From Rallus limicola (lineage: Eukaryota; Chordata; Aves; Gruiformes; Rallidae): 64,000 nucleotides of DNA. Where the stretch lies: assembly GCA_022605955.1 (NCBI GenBank), contig JAKCOZ010000007.1, positions 15,071,501 to 15,135,500 of the forward strand, read 5' to 3'. The position numbers were made by a program, and so were the translations under genes. Shown piece by piece: positions 1 to 10,402 of the stretch (its first letter is position 1; every line of letters starts with the position of its first letter). The notes beneath the pieces were generated by a model. The model did not search any database. It was not told where the DNA came from and saw only the letters and a list, made by a program, of their open reading frames with translations.

Positions 1-86
1 AATGTAAGACGGGGCGGGGGCTCGACCGAGGAGTCTCCGTGGCTGTGAAGCAGCCGGGCGGCGCCCCCGGCCCCGCTCCCGCTTAC
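1..86 (-). other. PENK: Start of the large PENK intron (donor side)
   Basis: The minus strand reads GTAAGC from position 86 and then runs off the window. In mammals this intron is several kilobases long and is followed by the single large exon with all the enkephalin peptides. The part seen here is GC-rich and still belongs to the CpG island. Confidence 0.85.
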
Positions 87-224
87 CAGGGGGTGGATGC
101 CGGCGCGGGGTCCCAGGCGGTAGGTGCAGGCTGCGCAGTCACGGCCGCAGTCCGCCCGCGCCCTCGGGAGCAGGCAGGTGCTGAGCGCCAGCAGCGAGCA
201 GCCGAGTCTCAGGAGCAACGCCAT
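87..224 (-). CDS. PENK: Proenkephalin, first coding exon (N-terminal 46 codons; gene continues off the left edge)
   Basis: PENK is the precursor of Met- and Leu-enkephalin, opioid peptides made in the secretory pathway of neurons and chromaffin cells. Reading from the ATG at 224-222, the frame gives 46 residues. It starts MALLLRLGCSLLALSTCLLP, a hydrophobic signal peptide predicted to be cleaved after Ala24 (RARA|DC). The mature part then begins DCGRDCAACTYRL, which matches the ECSQDCATCSYRL start of mammalian proenkephalin and keeps all three cysteines (26, 30, 33). The exon stops after ...GIHPL, exactly where mammalian PENK is interrupted (after ...DINFL), with a GTAAGC donor at 86-81. A CTCTTGCAG acceptor ends at 229, so the exon is 87-228 (142 bp), with only four bases of 5'UTR before the ATG. 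Prodynorphin also has cysteines here, but its DCLSRCSLC start fits less well. The enkephalin repeats lie outside the window. The frame is open, with no sign of decay. Confidence 0.93.
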
Positions 225-228
225 GGGG

Positions 229-760
229 CTGCAAGAGGCAGAGGTCAGCCGGCAGCCGCCTTCCACACCCCCAGCCCCGCTCCCACCCCCGACACCGCCT
301 CGCCCAGCTCCGGGGCAGGGAAGGCGAAAAGACATTGTTCGGCCGCCGCGGTTTAAAAGCAAGTCCTGGGGCGCAAGCAACTCCCTCCCGTAACTCAGAC
401 GCCTTTCGGAGCCGGGGCGGTTGCCCTTGCGCCGGTGCTTATGGTAAGCAGGCGCTTGGCAGCTGCCAAGGCAGCGGACCTCCGTCCGGAGCCGGGGCGG
501 ACCCGGAGGATGAAGAAGCGAACAGAAGCTCCCGTCCGGTCAAAGTGTTCGTCCCCGCACACTTTATCCCGCCCTTCCCGCAGAGCCCCTCAGGGGGAGA
601 GACCCACTGCGGAGCGGCACGGACGGGACGGCGGCCCCACTCGGGAAGGGGTTCCCACCGCAGCTCCCCGGGTAAACGCCCCGACGAAGGGCACCAGCCC
701 CAGCAGAGCCACCCCCGGCCCTCCCCCGGTCCCCTCCCGCAAGCAGAGCGGTTCACTCAC
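229..760 (-). other. PENK: PENK 5'UTR intron between predicted exons II and III
   Basis: The intron is bounded by a GTGAGT donor at 760-755 and a pyrimidine-rich CTCTTGCAG acceptor ending at 229. Its length of about 530 bp is similar to the few-hundred-base intron recalled for mammalian PENK at this place. It is GC-rich. It contains overlapping open frames on both strands, which I treat as a composition effect because stop codons are rare in such DNA. Confidence 0.7.
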
Positions 761-814
761 ATACAGGCTCCCCTCGGGGCTCCCGGGAGTTGCGCGGGAG
801 TGAGCTGCGCCTTG
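761..814 (-). other. PENK: Predicted PENK non-coding exon II (5'UTR)
   Basis: The minus strand has a CTTCAG acceptor at 820-815 and a strong GTGAGT donor at 760-755. They enclose 54 bases with no ATG. Mammalian PENK has a small non-coding exon II of nearly the same length (about 56 bases, from memory) between exon I and the signal-peptide exon. The call rests on the splice signals and gene layout, not on a transcript. Confidence 0.62.
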
Positions 815-843
815 CTGAAGCTTCGGCGTCGGAGCCGCTATAA

Positions 844-849
844 TTTATA
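844..849 (-). promoter_or_regulatory. TATA-like box just upstream of exon II
   Basis: The minus strand reads CCCTATAAATTATAGC around 836-850, a good TATA consensus. A start 25-30 bases downstream would fall at about 815-824, at the beginning of predicted exon II. It could mark an alternative PENK promoter inside intron A; rodents use an intronic start in male germ cells. A chance AT-rich word is also possible. Confidence 0.4.
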
Positions 850-878
850 GGGAGGCCGTGCAGCCTCTGGAGAAAGCC

Positions 879-951
879 CGGGGGGCGGGGGGGTGGGGGG
901 GGTGGGGGGCGGTGGGGGGAGTAGGGGGGAGGAGGAAGAACGCGGGGGGGA
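879..951 (+). other. G-rich tract in PENK intron A (G-quadruplex potential)
   Basis: The plus strand carries many runs of four to eight Gs separated by one to four bases, for example around 879-885, 887-892, 894-902 and 904-909, with more to 951. This easily meets a G4 motif. The G-rich strand is the PENK template strand. It lies between exon I and exon II. Confidence 0.75.
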
Positions 952-960
952 GGAACTCAC

Positions 961-1082
961 AGCCTGGGGCCGCTGACAGCTTCAGTGAGGGTGGCTCTGG
1001 GGGACGCCAAGCCAAGCCAAGCCCCTGCTGCCGGCGCCGGACGCGCCGCTGCGGAGCGGAGCGAGAGCGGGAGCGGAGCGGG
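961..1082 (-). other. PENK: Predicted PENK exon I (non-coding, 5'UTR)
   Basis: The right end is placed about 25-30 bases downstream of the TATA box at 1107-1112, and the left end at the GTGAGT donor at 960. The exon is very GC-rich and begins near a GCC trinucleotide run (about 1088-1103), followed by GCTCC-type repeats. No open frame of note starts in it. The exact transcription start is an inference from TATA spacing. Confidence 0.55.
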
Positions 1083-1106
1083 TGCGGACGGCGGCGGCGG
1101 CGGCAC

Positions 1107-1112
1107 TTTATA
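1107..1112 (-). promoter_or_regulatory. PENK TATA box
   Basis: The minus strand reads AATTATAAAGTGCC. The spacing to the CCAAT and CRE elements is right for a start at about 1080. Confidence 0.7.
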
Positions 1113-1165
1113 ATTAGTGAACGCGGGGAGAGCGCGGCCTCCCCCAATCGCCGTCGGGCTCCCGC

Positions 1166-1172
1166 TGACGCA
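1166..1172 (-). promoter_or_regulatory. ENKCRE-2 (TGCGTCA)
   Basis: This is an exact copy of the mammalian ENKCRE-2 core, followed by GC as in mammals. ENKCRE-2 is the element essential for cAMP and calcium induction of PENK. Confidence 0.88.
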
Positions 1173-1177
1173 GCACC

Positions 1178-1184
1178 TACGACA
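1178..1184 (-). promoter_or_regulatory. ENKCRE-1 (TGTCGTA)
   Basis: This differs at one base from mammalian TGGCGTA and lies five bases upstream of ENKCRE-2, the same arrangement as in mammals. Confidence 0.75.
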
Positions 1185-1360
1185 TCCCCCCCCCGCCATC
1201 GCTGCCCCATCGTCTGTGGCTCCGACGGGGTTTGGGATGGGAGGGGAGGGGGGTGACCCTACCGTCGGGGAGGGGGGGTGGGTGGTGAGCGGGGGACCGG
1301 TACCGGGAAAGTTACCGGGCGAAGTTTTCACCGAGGGCGGGCGGGGATGAGACATCGGCG

Positions 1361-1367
1361 TGAGTCA
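1361..1367. promoter_or_regulatory. Consensus AP-1 site upstream of PENK
   Basis: TGAGTCA is a perfect AP-1/TRE word, about 190 bases upstream of the CRE pair and inside the CpG island. Functional use is an inference. Confidence 0.4.
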
Positions 1368-1450
1368 CGCAGGGAGGGCGAGTTGCCCCGGGGCTGGCGG
1401 CAGCCCCTCGCCCGCAGCCCCGCTCCCCGGGACACGGGCGCAGGTTCCCT

Positions 1451-2012
1451 GCAGAGCGTTGCACAGCGCCGGGCAGCGGGGTTGGGATTGGGGATTTTCG
1501 GGGTTTTGTTTTGTTGGGGTTTTGGGGGGTTATTTTTCTGCCACCCTGCCAAAACCCCAAACCGCTGGTGCTGAGGGTGCTGAAGGTGCCGGAGGTGCCG
1601 GCTGCATACCTTCAGCCTCCTTCCCTGGGCCTCAGGAGAGGGCCACTGTGTTGGGGGAAGCAGGTTTTACCGGAGTGAGCAAGAAGACAAGGTTTTGGGT
1701 TTGAAATAATCGAGTTTCACCAGTATGGGTAGATTTGCCTGACAGGCAAAACGCAACTAGGAAGGAACCAGACAGAGACAAAACCCCAAGCACTTCTGTG
1801 AGGTTCTCAACCCCAGTAGCTGGTGCATCTCACTGCTTTGGCTGTGTTTGGTATCCTGGGGAGCTGGTGTAGAGTGGTGATGCTGATCCCTGACACCTCT
1901 TGTTCCTAGAGGGCTCTGCCCCAGCTGTGCTAAGCTGCGTTTCTTCGACTGCCAGAAGCCACCTCCTATTTCCAGCCACAAATTATTTCTAGCTGGTATC
2001 TTTGCTATGCTT
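1451..2012. other. Intergenic, PENK upstream flank
   Basis: This stretch moves from the CpG island to ordinary DNA. It contains a small inverted repeat (TTTGCCT-GAC-AGGCAAA, 1734-1750). No exon or repeat family recognised. Confidence 0.7.
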
Positions 2013-2070
2013 TCACAGAATCATGTAATAGTTTGCGTTGGATGGGATCTCTAAAGGGTCCCAAACCCTT
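2013..2070 (-). repeat. CR1 3'-end fragment (old, short)
   Basis: It starts TCACAGAATCATGTAATAG and continues with a diverged version of the standard avian CR1 3' terminus (reverse orientation: ...GGTTGGA-GGGA-CTCTAAAG...). Only about 60 bp is recognisable, so it is strongly 5'-truncated or decayed. Confidence 0.65.
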
Positions 2071-4739
2071 TCAGCATTTTCCTTCAGTTTAAAGAGCACT
2101 TTTCCCCTTCCAGGTGTTTTTCTGGGGTGGGATTATTCTCCCTAGCCCTCATTTTGCTGAAGTGAACAAGTTGTGCTCTTTAGCTTTCTGTCTTGAGATG
2201 GGCCCTTCTCTGCATTTTCTTTACTTAAGAGTTTGTAATTTCTGGACCCGAGTGATTGGAACAGTATACAGCATCTTGGTTTAAATTTCATTAGGGCATT
2301 AATACAGTTATCTTCCCTGGAGGAGAAAGACACCTCAGCTTATAGATCCTCAGACCTCATGTGCCTTTCCTAATGCTGTAGTGCATCGATGTCACACACT
2401 CATCTGATGACTGAGAGAGAGTCAGGTCTTTATCCCTCAGAACTAACACAAAATCCAGTACTATCACTGTATGGAAATTGCAGTTCCTGCCACCTGGTAG
2501 TCTTTACATCAGCTATCTGACTCAGGTTACAGGCGCTCAAATGAATGTCTGGATTTTCAGAAATACATCAATTCAAGCCAAAGACATGGCTCCTGAGTGT
2601 AATCAGTGTATGTGAGAAGAGAATCGGGCTCTCTGTTTACCTAGTAATACCAGACAACTTTGTTAGTGAACCCTCAAGAGAAGGGGTAGGCATCTTAAAA
2701 AACCATCCCAGTGAGCATACTTACGTTAGCATGTGAGGGATCTGCATCTGGAGCCACAATCAAATTGCTGTGCCACTGAATCAGCAGGAATGCCATAAAG
2801 TTTGTTCCTAGGATGGTTAGGGAAGCACTGACTAACTCCAGAAGTGACACATTTGGTGCCTCTTTTGCTGTAAGCATGCTCTCTACAAGCAGAGCATTTT
2901 GTGATGGACATCATCAGATTAGCCCTCTGGGTCAATTACTGACCCTCAGCTCTGCCATCATTTATTGGTTTGCACTCTAATAGTCAGCATGATGTGATGG
3001 AACAGATAGCCCAGTAGCCTCCTGATTGCTCCTCCTGCAACCCATGTCCCCGGGCTCCTGCTTTCATCGTTCTGCACACGAGTGTCCATGCTCAGCCTGC
3101 CTGCTCAGCTGCTCAGGCTGCCATGTCCTTCATGATGCTGTTTAGTGTCACTTCTTGTATTTAACCTGGTCGTGATGAAAACCTCACTGTGTACAGAGGC
3201 GCAGATAATCCTCTAACAGGAAAAGATGAAGGATGAAGTAAGAGTAATGCATGTGTAAAGGGCCAAATAAAAGGCATGTAGATTCTTTGTAGAAAAGGAA
3301 AAGTTGAGAGGCTTATTTTACACTAGGAAAGTCTTATAGCTTTAAGCTGGTGGGCACCTGGGAAGCGGAGAAGATGGAAAAAGATCAGGTGTGAAATGCA
3401 CAGGTGCAAGGACACGGTAAGATGCAGAGGAGAGAGATCTGTGCACAGCCACTGCTGGGCAGAAGAAATCCAGCCATGGCTGTTAGAAGTGCTACAGATA
3501 TCTCTGACACTTTGGTTCATCCGCTGCTCTGTATCCTCTGGCATTTGAGTCTTTGGCTCGTTCCTGTTCCCTATTTCTGGTCTCTGCCCTGCATCCTGCA
3601 CCCTTACAGAGGTTGTATGAGGGTCCCCAAGATCTGGCAGGGTGGGAGGTCCCAGCTGGACTTCTCATTTTACCTTTTTCCCACTAGGTGTAGCAGTGCC
3701 CCCTACTCAGAGTCCTCTCCTTCCTGCTGATAGTTACAGAGAATGAATAGTAATACGAGGACAGAGTAATTAAGAAAATATTTCTTGAAGAGCTCACTTC
3801 CCCCAGTGCCAGCTGATGAAAACTCCGTGATTTCCAGTCTGAGCTCAGTTTTGTGTGGGGAAGATATTCTTTACAGAGAGAGAGGATGAAATCAAGAGAC
3901 AATTTGGGAAATTTTGTCAAAATGCTACAAAGCAAAAGCTACATGAGGAAAATTACTCACTGTAGGGGTGGAGGATAATATTTCCCCAGCAACGGAGGAC
4001 TGAGAAACAAAGAAATGGGGAGGCATAAAAAAGAAAGGGGACACTTTTCACAGCAGTGAAGATGGCAACTTGTTGCTCCCTACTAACTCTGTAACAAAAA
4101 CATCCTGGTTTGGATGAAAAACTCTGGCGCTTATATAACCCAGAATCACCACAGACACCGACTGCTTTTTTTCTGTCAGCAAAATATACTCGCCAAACCT
4201 CTCCCCTGCTCTGTGTTCCAGTCGTGCTTGCAGCCCCAAGGGCCCTGTCGTCCTACAGCTTGTCCAGCCTCCCAGACTTAGGCTAGAACAAGGTGAAGCC
4301 AAGATGAAATCATCTTCATTTTACTGATGGAAAGCACAATTTGAATGATTTTTACAAAGTCTTGCCAAAAGCGGGCAGCTGAGTTAGGAACTAAATCTCT
4401 CTCTTTTGGATTTCACTTCAGCATCGTTACTGCAGGACCAGCTTTCCTTTCCAAGCTATACTCACCATGCTAATTGAGCTGCTACAGAATCATTAAATGA
4501 AGATAGATGTGTGGAAATGTGAAATAAACAGGCTGTCAGCACCCCCAAACGACCCTTCGTGCAGCACAGAGCCTTCCTGATAGAACTGGAGTGAGGAAGA
4601 GGGAATGTAAAACAGCCTGTTGATTATTTTTGCCAGCTCAGTGCAAAAGGTCATCGCATTTCTTAAGAACAAAAAGCCAGGTTACATTTAGCTCAGCCTA
4701 AATGAGTTTTAATGGGGACATACATAACTGATATCAGAA
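2071..4739. other. Intergenic, no gene seen
   Basis: Mostly unique AT-rich sequence. Short open frames occur on both strands, but none resembles a known protein or has convincing splice signals. Confidence 0.7.
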
Positions 4740-4947
4740 GTGAGACATTAGGAAAAAAAATTTCTACACTGAAAGTGTTACCAGGCATTGGAACAGACTG
4801 CCCAGGGAGGTGGGTGAGTGACCACCCTTGGATGTATTTAAAAGGCAGGTAGATCAGGTACTTAGGGTTATGGTTTAGTAGAGGACAGATACAGTTGGAC
4901 TTGATGATCTCAAAGGTCTTTTCCAACCTTGTGATTCTGTGATTCTG
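4740..4947 (+). repeat. CR1 retrotransposon, 3' part
   Basis: It reads through a decayed end of CR1 ORF2 (TGGAACAGACTGCCCAGGGA and following, the [12 protein letters not shown] segment). The 3'UTR follows, with the GGACTTGATGATCTC block and a terminus of repeated GTGATTCT units. This is a typical 5'-truncated insertion with its 3' end intact. Confidence 0.9.
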
Positions 4948-7900
4948 GGGAAGGCACTGCAGGTCAACTACCCTATACCACACTTACCATCAAAATAATT
5001 TAGAGACACAAATTATCTACAGATACAAGGTACGCATGGCTACTTTTAAAGTATCTTTATTAAATTATGGCTAGTTTAAGCAGAGAGGAATTGTCATAGA
5101 GTGAAATACTCAATGTGTGGTTAATATAGTGTTGTCCAAAATTTACCTTTACAGGTCAGACATGTTCCAGTACTTCCCATGTCTCCGTATATCCCTTAAT
5201 ATACACCAAAGTGTACCATATAAGATGAAGAAATAGGAGAGATACCAGTGATGCAGACATGATCCTATACTAAGAACTGGAATTCTATACTTTTTATCTT
5301 GGATGAAGCTGGGTCATCTTATCAACATTTTTGCCTGTGAACAAATGACACTTTTTCTAGAAGGCAAAGCCACGCACAGGTCTAGTGACACTGAGGAGAT
5401 GTTGTCACTGAAAGAGCACCGACACCTTCTATCTCTGGCTGATGCCAGGCAGCTTTCTAGGGGAGGAGAGGGGTTTTGAGCTGTTTTCTCTGAGGGTGAC
5501 ATGCATTCAGTATAAGCATGCAACAAATACAATGCTTGGTGCATTCGTTTACCCACAGTTGTATCTGGCAAGGCAAGAATGAAGCAGGGAAGTTTGTACT
5601 GTTCTGTGGAGCTAGACAGGGATTCACTTCATTGGGTGCTTTGCTGTCTCCCCCAGGCACATGGCTACAGGCACTGGAAGATGTCTGAGATCAGGCCTGA
5701 GCTGCAGTAAGTAGAATGTGCTGCAGCATAAGGAGAACAAACTGTACAAAATCCGTATTCATTATAAAAGCATTATGTTGCTCATTTCCACGGGGGCCAT
5801 GGGAGGGGTGTTTCCAATAAAATAAGAAGAAAACAGGGTGCTCAGTAGCAAAATGCATTGTGATGGAATCCAGGCACAGCGATTATTATTTAAGACAATA
5901 ACTGCTCCACACGAGCAGAGTGATTTATCCTCATTTTTTTAATTAAGAAAACCCATCCATGAATTACAAAGCAAGTATTAGATTCCACCTATGAGAAGGA
6001 TTGCAGTGCCTAATGCATATGTGGAAGGATTAGCTGAAAATTGTAAATGAGAGATTTTGATCACTTCAGTCATATTAAGAAAAACAAACAAGCAGAGTCT
6101 AATTAAAGTATCTGGAGCGCAAGCTTCGGCTGTTTTCCCATTATTCACATTCGTACAGCAGAATTTTGGAGCTTCCTCCCCAGTCCCAGCCTCACATTCT
6201 CACTGCTAGTATTTTATTGCCCAGCTGGGGAGTGCTGTGTTCACACTTCAGCACAACATTCAAAACAAGTTGTTTTTGCAGACCGGAGCTCTAAGGAGAG
6301 CCTGACGCCTTACATCCAGGCAGGGTAAGGGCAGGCTGGATCCCTCATTGCCCTCCTCGGGGGGCACAGCTCCGTGTTGCAGGGTAGGCAGAGGTGACTT
6401 CCAACTCCCGCCTTTTGGGCATTTTGGAAATGCAATTTAAGAGGGTGGTGGCTATGATTTCCAGCAGCCCATCAGGGAGTGTTTTATGGCTGAGCATCGA
6501 GCTCTCTCCTTTCCGCTCCCACCATGGCCTGAGCACGACCTCTCTCACGCTGTCTCCAGGCCATGGAGAAGGCGGTGAAGGGCAAGGTGCGCTTCCCCCT
6601 CTTCCGCTCTTGCAATGGATAAAGGGGTTCCCCAGAGGTGATGCAGATAGCAGTGAGGTCATACTTCACTTCATTACATCTCTGCTGGAAACTCCCCTGT
6701 CCACACCAGGAATCTGTCTGCCTTGCAGCCTGCTGTGGCTGCAGCACACAGCCTACACGCGGGCAGCGTGGAACCTCTCGTGCTGTTACAATGTACCTTG
6801 GTCTGGTCCTGGGCTAAATTCCTCAGCTGCAAAAGAAATGTAGTGCTCATTTACGGTAGAGTTCACTCTGGAGTTGCTACAGCCACAGTTGAAATCCCTC
6901 TGGAATTGCATATACTAAACAGATGCTGTCTGCACTAAAAAAAAATAATGGAGTGGGAAAGGTGCATGAAGCAGAGGGTTCTCACAAGCACCATGTGAAA
7001 GGTCCACTATTTTTCTTTCAGTATAAATGATTTCAATGCCCTTATGTGAGTTATGTTCCAGAAAGTGTTTTCCATAGGAATGAAAGCTGAAAGTTTAATT
7101 AACCAAGTTATCTATCTAGGACAGGGAAGAAGATGCTGACATAAAACATCCTAAAAGCATTTGAAAATTAAATAAGAGACATAATTATCACATTCCTTCC
7201 TTCTATATCCATTTGACCTGTTCCACTGGCCATTGTTTGTGCATCTTGGTGCTTTGTATTTCTGTGAAAAAACCTGGAAACTGAACTCTGACCTTTTCAT
7301 TCTCAGTTCAGTGGTGTGCATTCCTTTTCTTTAAAGCTGCTTGCTTTATACTTGAAAGTCATTTCATTTCTCCTGCTGCATAATTGAACACTCTAGAAAC
7401 CAAAAAGCGACCCCAGCCAGCTGAGCCCTTATTGCTTTTCCTGTACAGGACTGGTGAAAATAATTCATGAAGTCAAAGCTGTGAATTTGAGGCCCAGGTT
7501 TAACCTGAAGATGGAATTTATGCAGAGGCGGTGAAGATCCTGAAGGGTTTTTGAAGCAGAAGAGTTCTCACACTGAGTGAGAATGTAGGTGCAGTGACAG
7601 TGCATCATAAAGGATAATGACAGATGTGGTAAGATGCTTTGATTATTTTGGGGTGATGTACATGGATTGGAGGAGATTGTCTTGTAGTTGACTCCTTTCC
7701 CTCCTCCCAAAGACACATCTTGAATTTTGGTCGTTACACGGCCTTGCTATCATGATACCTGGCTTTTCCTTTGTCTGTCTGAAACTTTATAAAATCAGAG
7801 TGGCAGCCACTGCTAAAGTGGAGGTATAATACAAGCTTTGCTTTTAATATGACAGTGGTCAGAATGACATTGTCACACAGCTGACTGGCTGTGTCTGGTC

Positions 7901-8138
7901 TTTTCTAGTTCTGCCACAAGTTTTCTGAATCCACCACTTCCCTCTAATGTAATGTAAAACAAATTCTATCAATTATGATGTGATAATACCTGTCTTGGCA
8001 GCATTTTGCTAGATAAAGCTGCTGATGCTATTTCATAGCCTTTGAGTTCATTCAGTGTATCAGATACAGTATTTATACCTCTTGGACAGGACTAAAAGTT
8101 CATATATTTTAAATTCAGTGGTTTGGTCTACCTTTGGT
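4948..8138. other. Intergenic, no gene seen (one GC-richer patch)
   Basis: Mostly AT-rich unique DNA. The patch at about 6283-6850 is richer in GC and CpG and has overlapping open frames on both strands (up to 149 codons on the plus strand, 6394-6843). No recognisable protein is encoded, and no promoter or exon structure is clear. Confidence 0.6.
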
Positions 8139-8977
8139 ATCACAGGTATCACAGAATCACAGAATGTTAGGGGTTGGAAGAGACCTCAAAAGATCATCTA
8201 GTCCCACCCTCCCTGCCAGAGCAGGATCACCTTGAATAGGTTACACAAGAACATGTCCAGGTGGGGTTTGAACATATCCAGAGAAGGAGACTCTCTGGGC
8301 AGCCTGTCCCAGTGCTCTGTCACTCTCACAGTGAAGTTTTTCCTTTTGTTCACATGGAACCTTCTATGCCCCATCTTGCACCCATTGCCCTGTGTTCTAT
8401 CACTGGCCATCACTGAGAAGAGCCTGGCTCCGTTCTCCTGACTCTTGTCCTTTACATATTTACAACCATTAATAAGGTCACCCCTCAGTCTCCTCTTTTC
8501 CAAGCTAAACAGGCCCAGCTCCTTCAGCCTCTCCTCATAAGGAAGGTGTTCCACTCCCTTCATCACCTTGGTGGCCCTGTGCTGGACTCTTTCAAGTAGT
8601 TCCCTGTCCTTCTTGAACTGAGGGGCCCAGAACTGGACACAATATTCCAGATGCGGCTTCACCAGGGCAGAGGAGATGGGGAGAAGACCTCTCTTGACTT
8701 ACTAACCACATCCCTTCTAATACACCCCAGGATGCCATTGGCCTTCTTAGCCATGAGGGCGCATTGCTGGCTCATGGTCATCCTGCTGTCCACCAGGACC
8801 CACAGGTCCCTCTCACCTACCCTGTTCTCCAACAGGCCAGTCCCCAACCTATGCTGGTATCTGGGGTTGTTCTTCCCCAGATGCAAGACCCTGCACTTGC
8901 CCTTCTTAAATCTCATTACACTTCTCCCTGTCCAACTCTCCAGCCTGTCCAGATCTTGCTGGATGGCAGCCCTAGGA
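8139..8977 (-). repeat. CR1 retrotransposon, ORF2 C-terminal part plus 3' end
   Basis: The 3' terminus is at 8139 (tandem ATCACAG-type units). The body extends rightwards on the minus strand and encodes the end of the CR1 ORF2 reverse transcriptase. Recognisable blocks are [35 protein letters not shown] and a weakened WDRLPRE. The reading frame is broken into two open pieces (8198-8662 and 8659-8916). It is 5'-truncated and not functional. Confidence 0.93.
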
Positions 8978-10402
8978 TTTAATCAGCTGATGTGTTCAGA
9001 CATATCTAAGGTAAACAGACTGGTGAGCACTAAGATTTTAGCAAAAAAAAAGACATAGAACATAAAATAATGCAGTACTCACAATAATAAAATAATAATA
9101 AATTTTAAGCAGAAATAAGTTGTACTTCAACTTAATCAAATGCATCAGCACTTTGAGTTTAGAGAATGAGTTCTGCAAGCAAATAATTCATAGAGAAGAA
9201 GAATTGAGTCTAGGATGAAGTAGAATGGGGAAATTCACATTTGGGAAGTTTTTTATGAGATTAATCTAGTTTATGTCATAAAACATCCCTCAAGCTGATT
9301 TTCTTTCCCTGTCTTTTCTGCTGTTGCCTGGTGTGTTTTCCCTGCTTCTCTGCAGACAGCAGCGCTGGTCAGTGGCTGAGGCAGACTCTCCACCACTTCC
9401 AAGAGCGTCCTGGTAACTGCATTGTCACCTCACCCAAATCTTCAGGATTAGGTGTAATTTTATCATGAGACATGATTGCTACAGATAAATGATTTACTGA
9501 AAGGAGGACTAAGCACAGCAACAAAGTTTCCATGCAATGAAGTTGACTACCGTGTTCTGCTGTTTTTTTCTGTCAATAGATAGAATGACTCATTTATCTA
9601 ATCGTCTTGTTTTTTATGATTATCCCAGGCTGCAGTTTCCAGAATATTTAGGATTGGTCTGGTGTGTACTTTTGTGCTAAAACTGGATGGAATGTGTGTG
9701 TGCCAAGAGAGCGGTGCCAGGATTTGGAGGAGCTTGCTTTATCGGTGTTTTCCCCATGGTTCTTTCAATGGCCGTTTTGAAAAGCAGCAAGTTTGGTTAT
9801 TCAAAAGACTGCAAAAATAAATATTAATGAATATCTTTTAAATGATAGCAAACCACACGATGTGGCAAAAATAATTGGCATCTGCATTGCCTGGTCAACT
9901 AATGAAAATGCCACTGGAAAAGAACAGAAGGAAATGGGAGGCTGTCAAGGAGGTCAGGGCGCTTCTTAGCAAGGGTGACCATTATCATGAGGCTGGTTGT
10001 TCAGCTTCAGGCTTCAGTAGCTGGGGATGAAACTGCAGGTTTTCACTCCGCTGCTTTGCTTCCCTTTGAAGATGGGGTGTATAAAACAATTCCCAAATGC
10101 AAGAGCTGACTGTCATTTCGACCTGTTGTTTTACCCCTGCTTAGGCAGTGCAGAAGTGTGCAGGAATACCTGTGGGTGGTGGAGGAGTCCTCAGGGGACC
10201 AACGTCAGGTGTCACCACTGACAGCATATGCAGACTGGTAGTTTTCTAAATATGTCTGATATGTCAAGGGTTTTTTTCTCCATGGTAATTTTCTGGTTTT
10301 GTTAGGCTGGTACATCTGACAGGTCTCAGCAGTTGATCTTCTGGTTCTTCTTCTGTTAAGACCATGCACGAGCTCAGGAACAGAGGTGCAGATGGGATAG
10401 AT
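8978..10402. other. Intergenic, no gene seen
   Basis: AT-rich in its first part. The last 200 bases (10200-10402) directly precede a truncated LTR and resemble neither it nor other repeats I know. Confidence 0.6.

Larger units (their letters stand above)
815..960 (-). other. PENK: Predicted PENK intron A
   Basis: The intron runs from a GTGAGT donor (960-955) to a CTTCAG acceptor (820-815) and is about 146 bases long. It holds the G-rich tract and the second TATA-like box. Mammalian PENK also has a very short intron A of around 90 bases (from memory). Confidence 0.55.
1083..1190 (-). promoter_or_regulatory. PENK: PENK core promoter with conserved CRE pair, CCAAT box and TATA box
   Basis: On the minus strand, in order, are TGTCGTA (1184-1178), TGCGTCA (1172-1166), the inverted CCAAT in GGCGATTGGGG (about 1144-1153), and TATAAA (1112-1107). 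This order, spacing and wording match the mammalian PENK promoter: ENKCRE-1 (TGGCGTA), ENKCRE-2 (TGCGTCA), the same GGCGATTGGG element, then a TATA-type box. In mammals the pair binds CREB, AP-1 and related bZIP factors and gives cAMP-, calcium- and activity-dependent transcription. With a start near 1082, ENKCRE-2 sits about 85-90 bases upstream, as in mammals. This block also independently supports the PENK call. Confidence 0.88.
1..1450. other. CpG island over the PENK 5' end
   Basis: The sequence is very GC-rich with dense CpG through exons I-III and the promoter. It drops abruptly near 1450-1500 to T/G-rich and then AT-rich DNA. Confidence 0.9.

Noticed and set aside
335..850. Overlapping open frames up to 171 codons in the CpG island
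   Set aside because: GC-rich DNA has few stops. The frames cross PENK introns and exon II in the wrong strand or phase and show no domain.
8198..8916. Possible host gene on the minus strand with reverse-transcriptase-like protein
   Set aside because: It is the decayed end of CR1 ORF2, broken by a frameshift and followed by the CR1 3' terminus.
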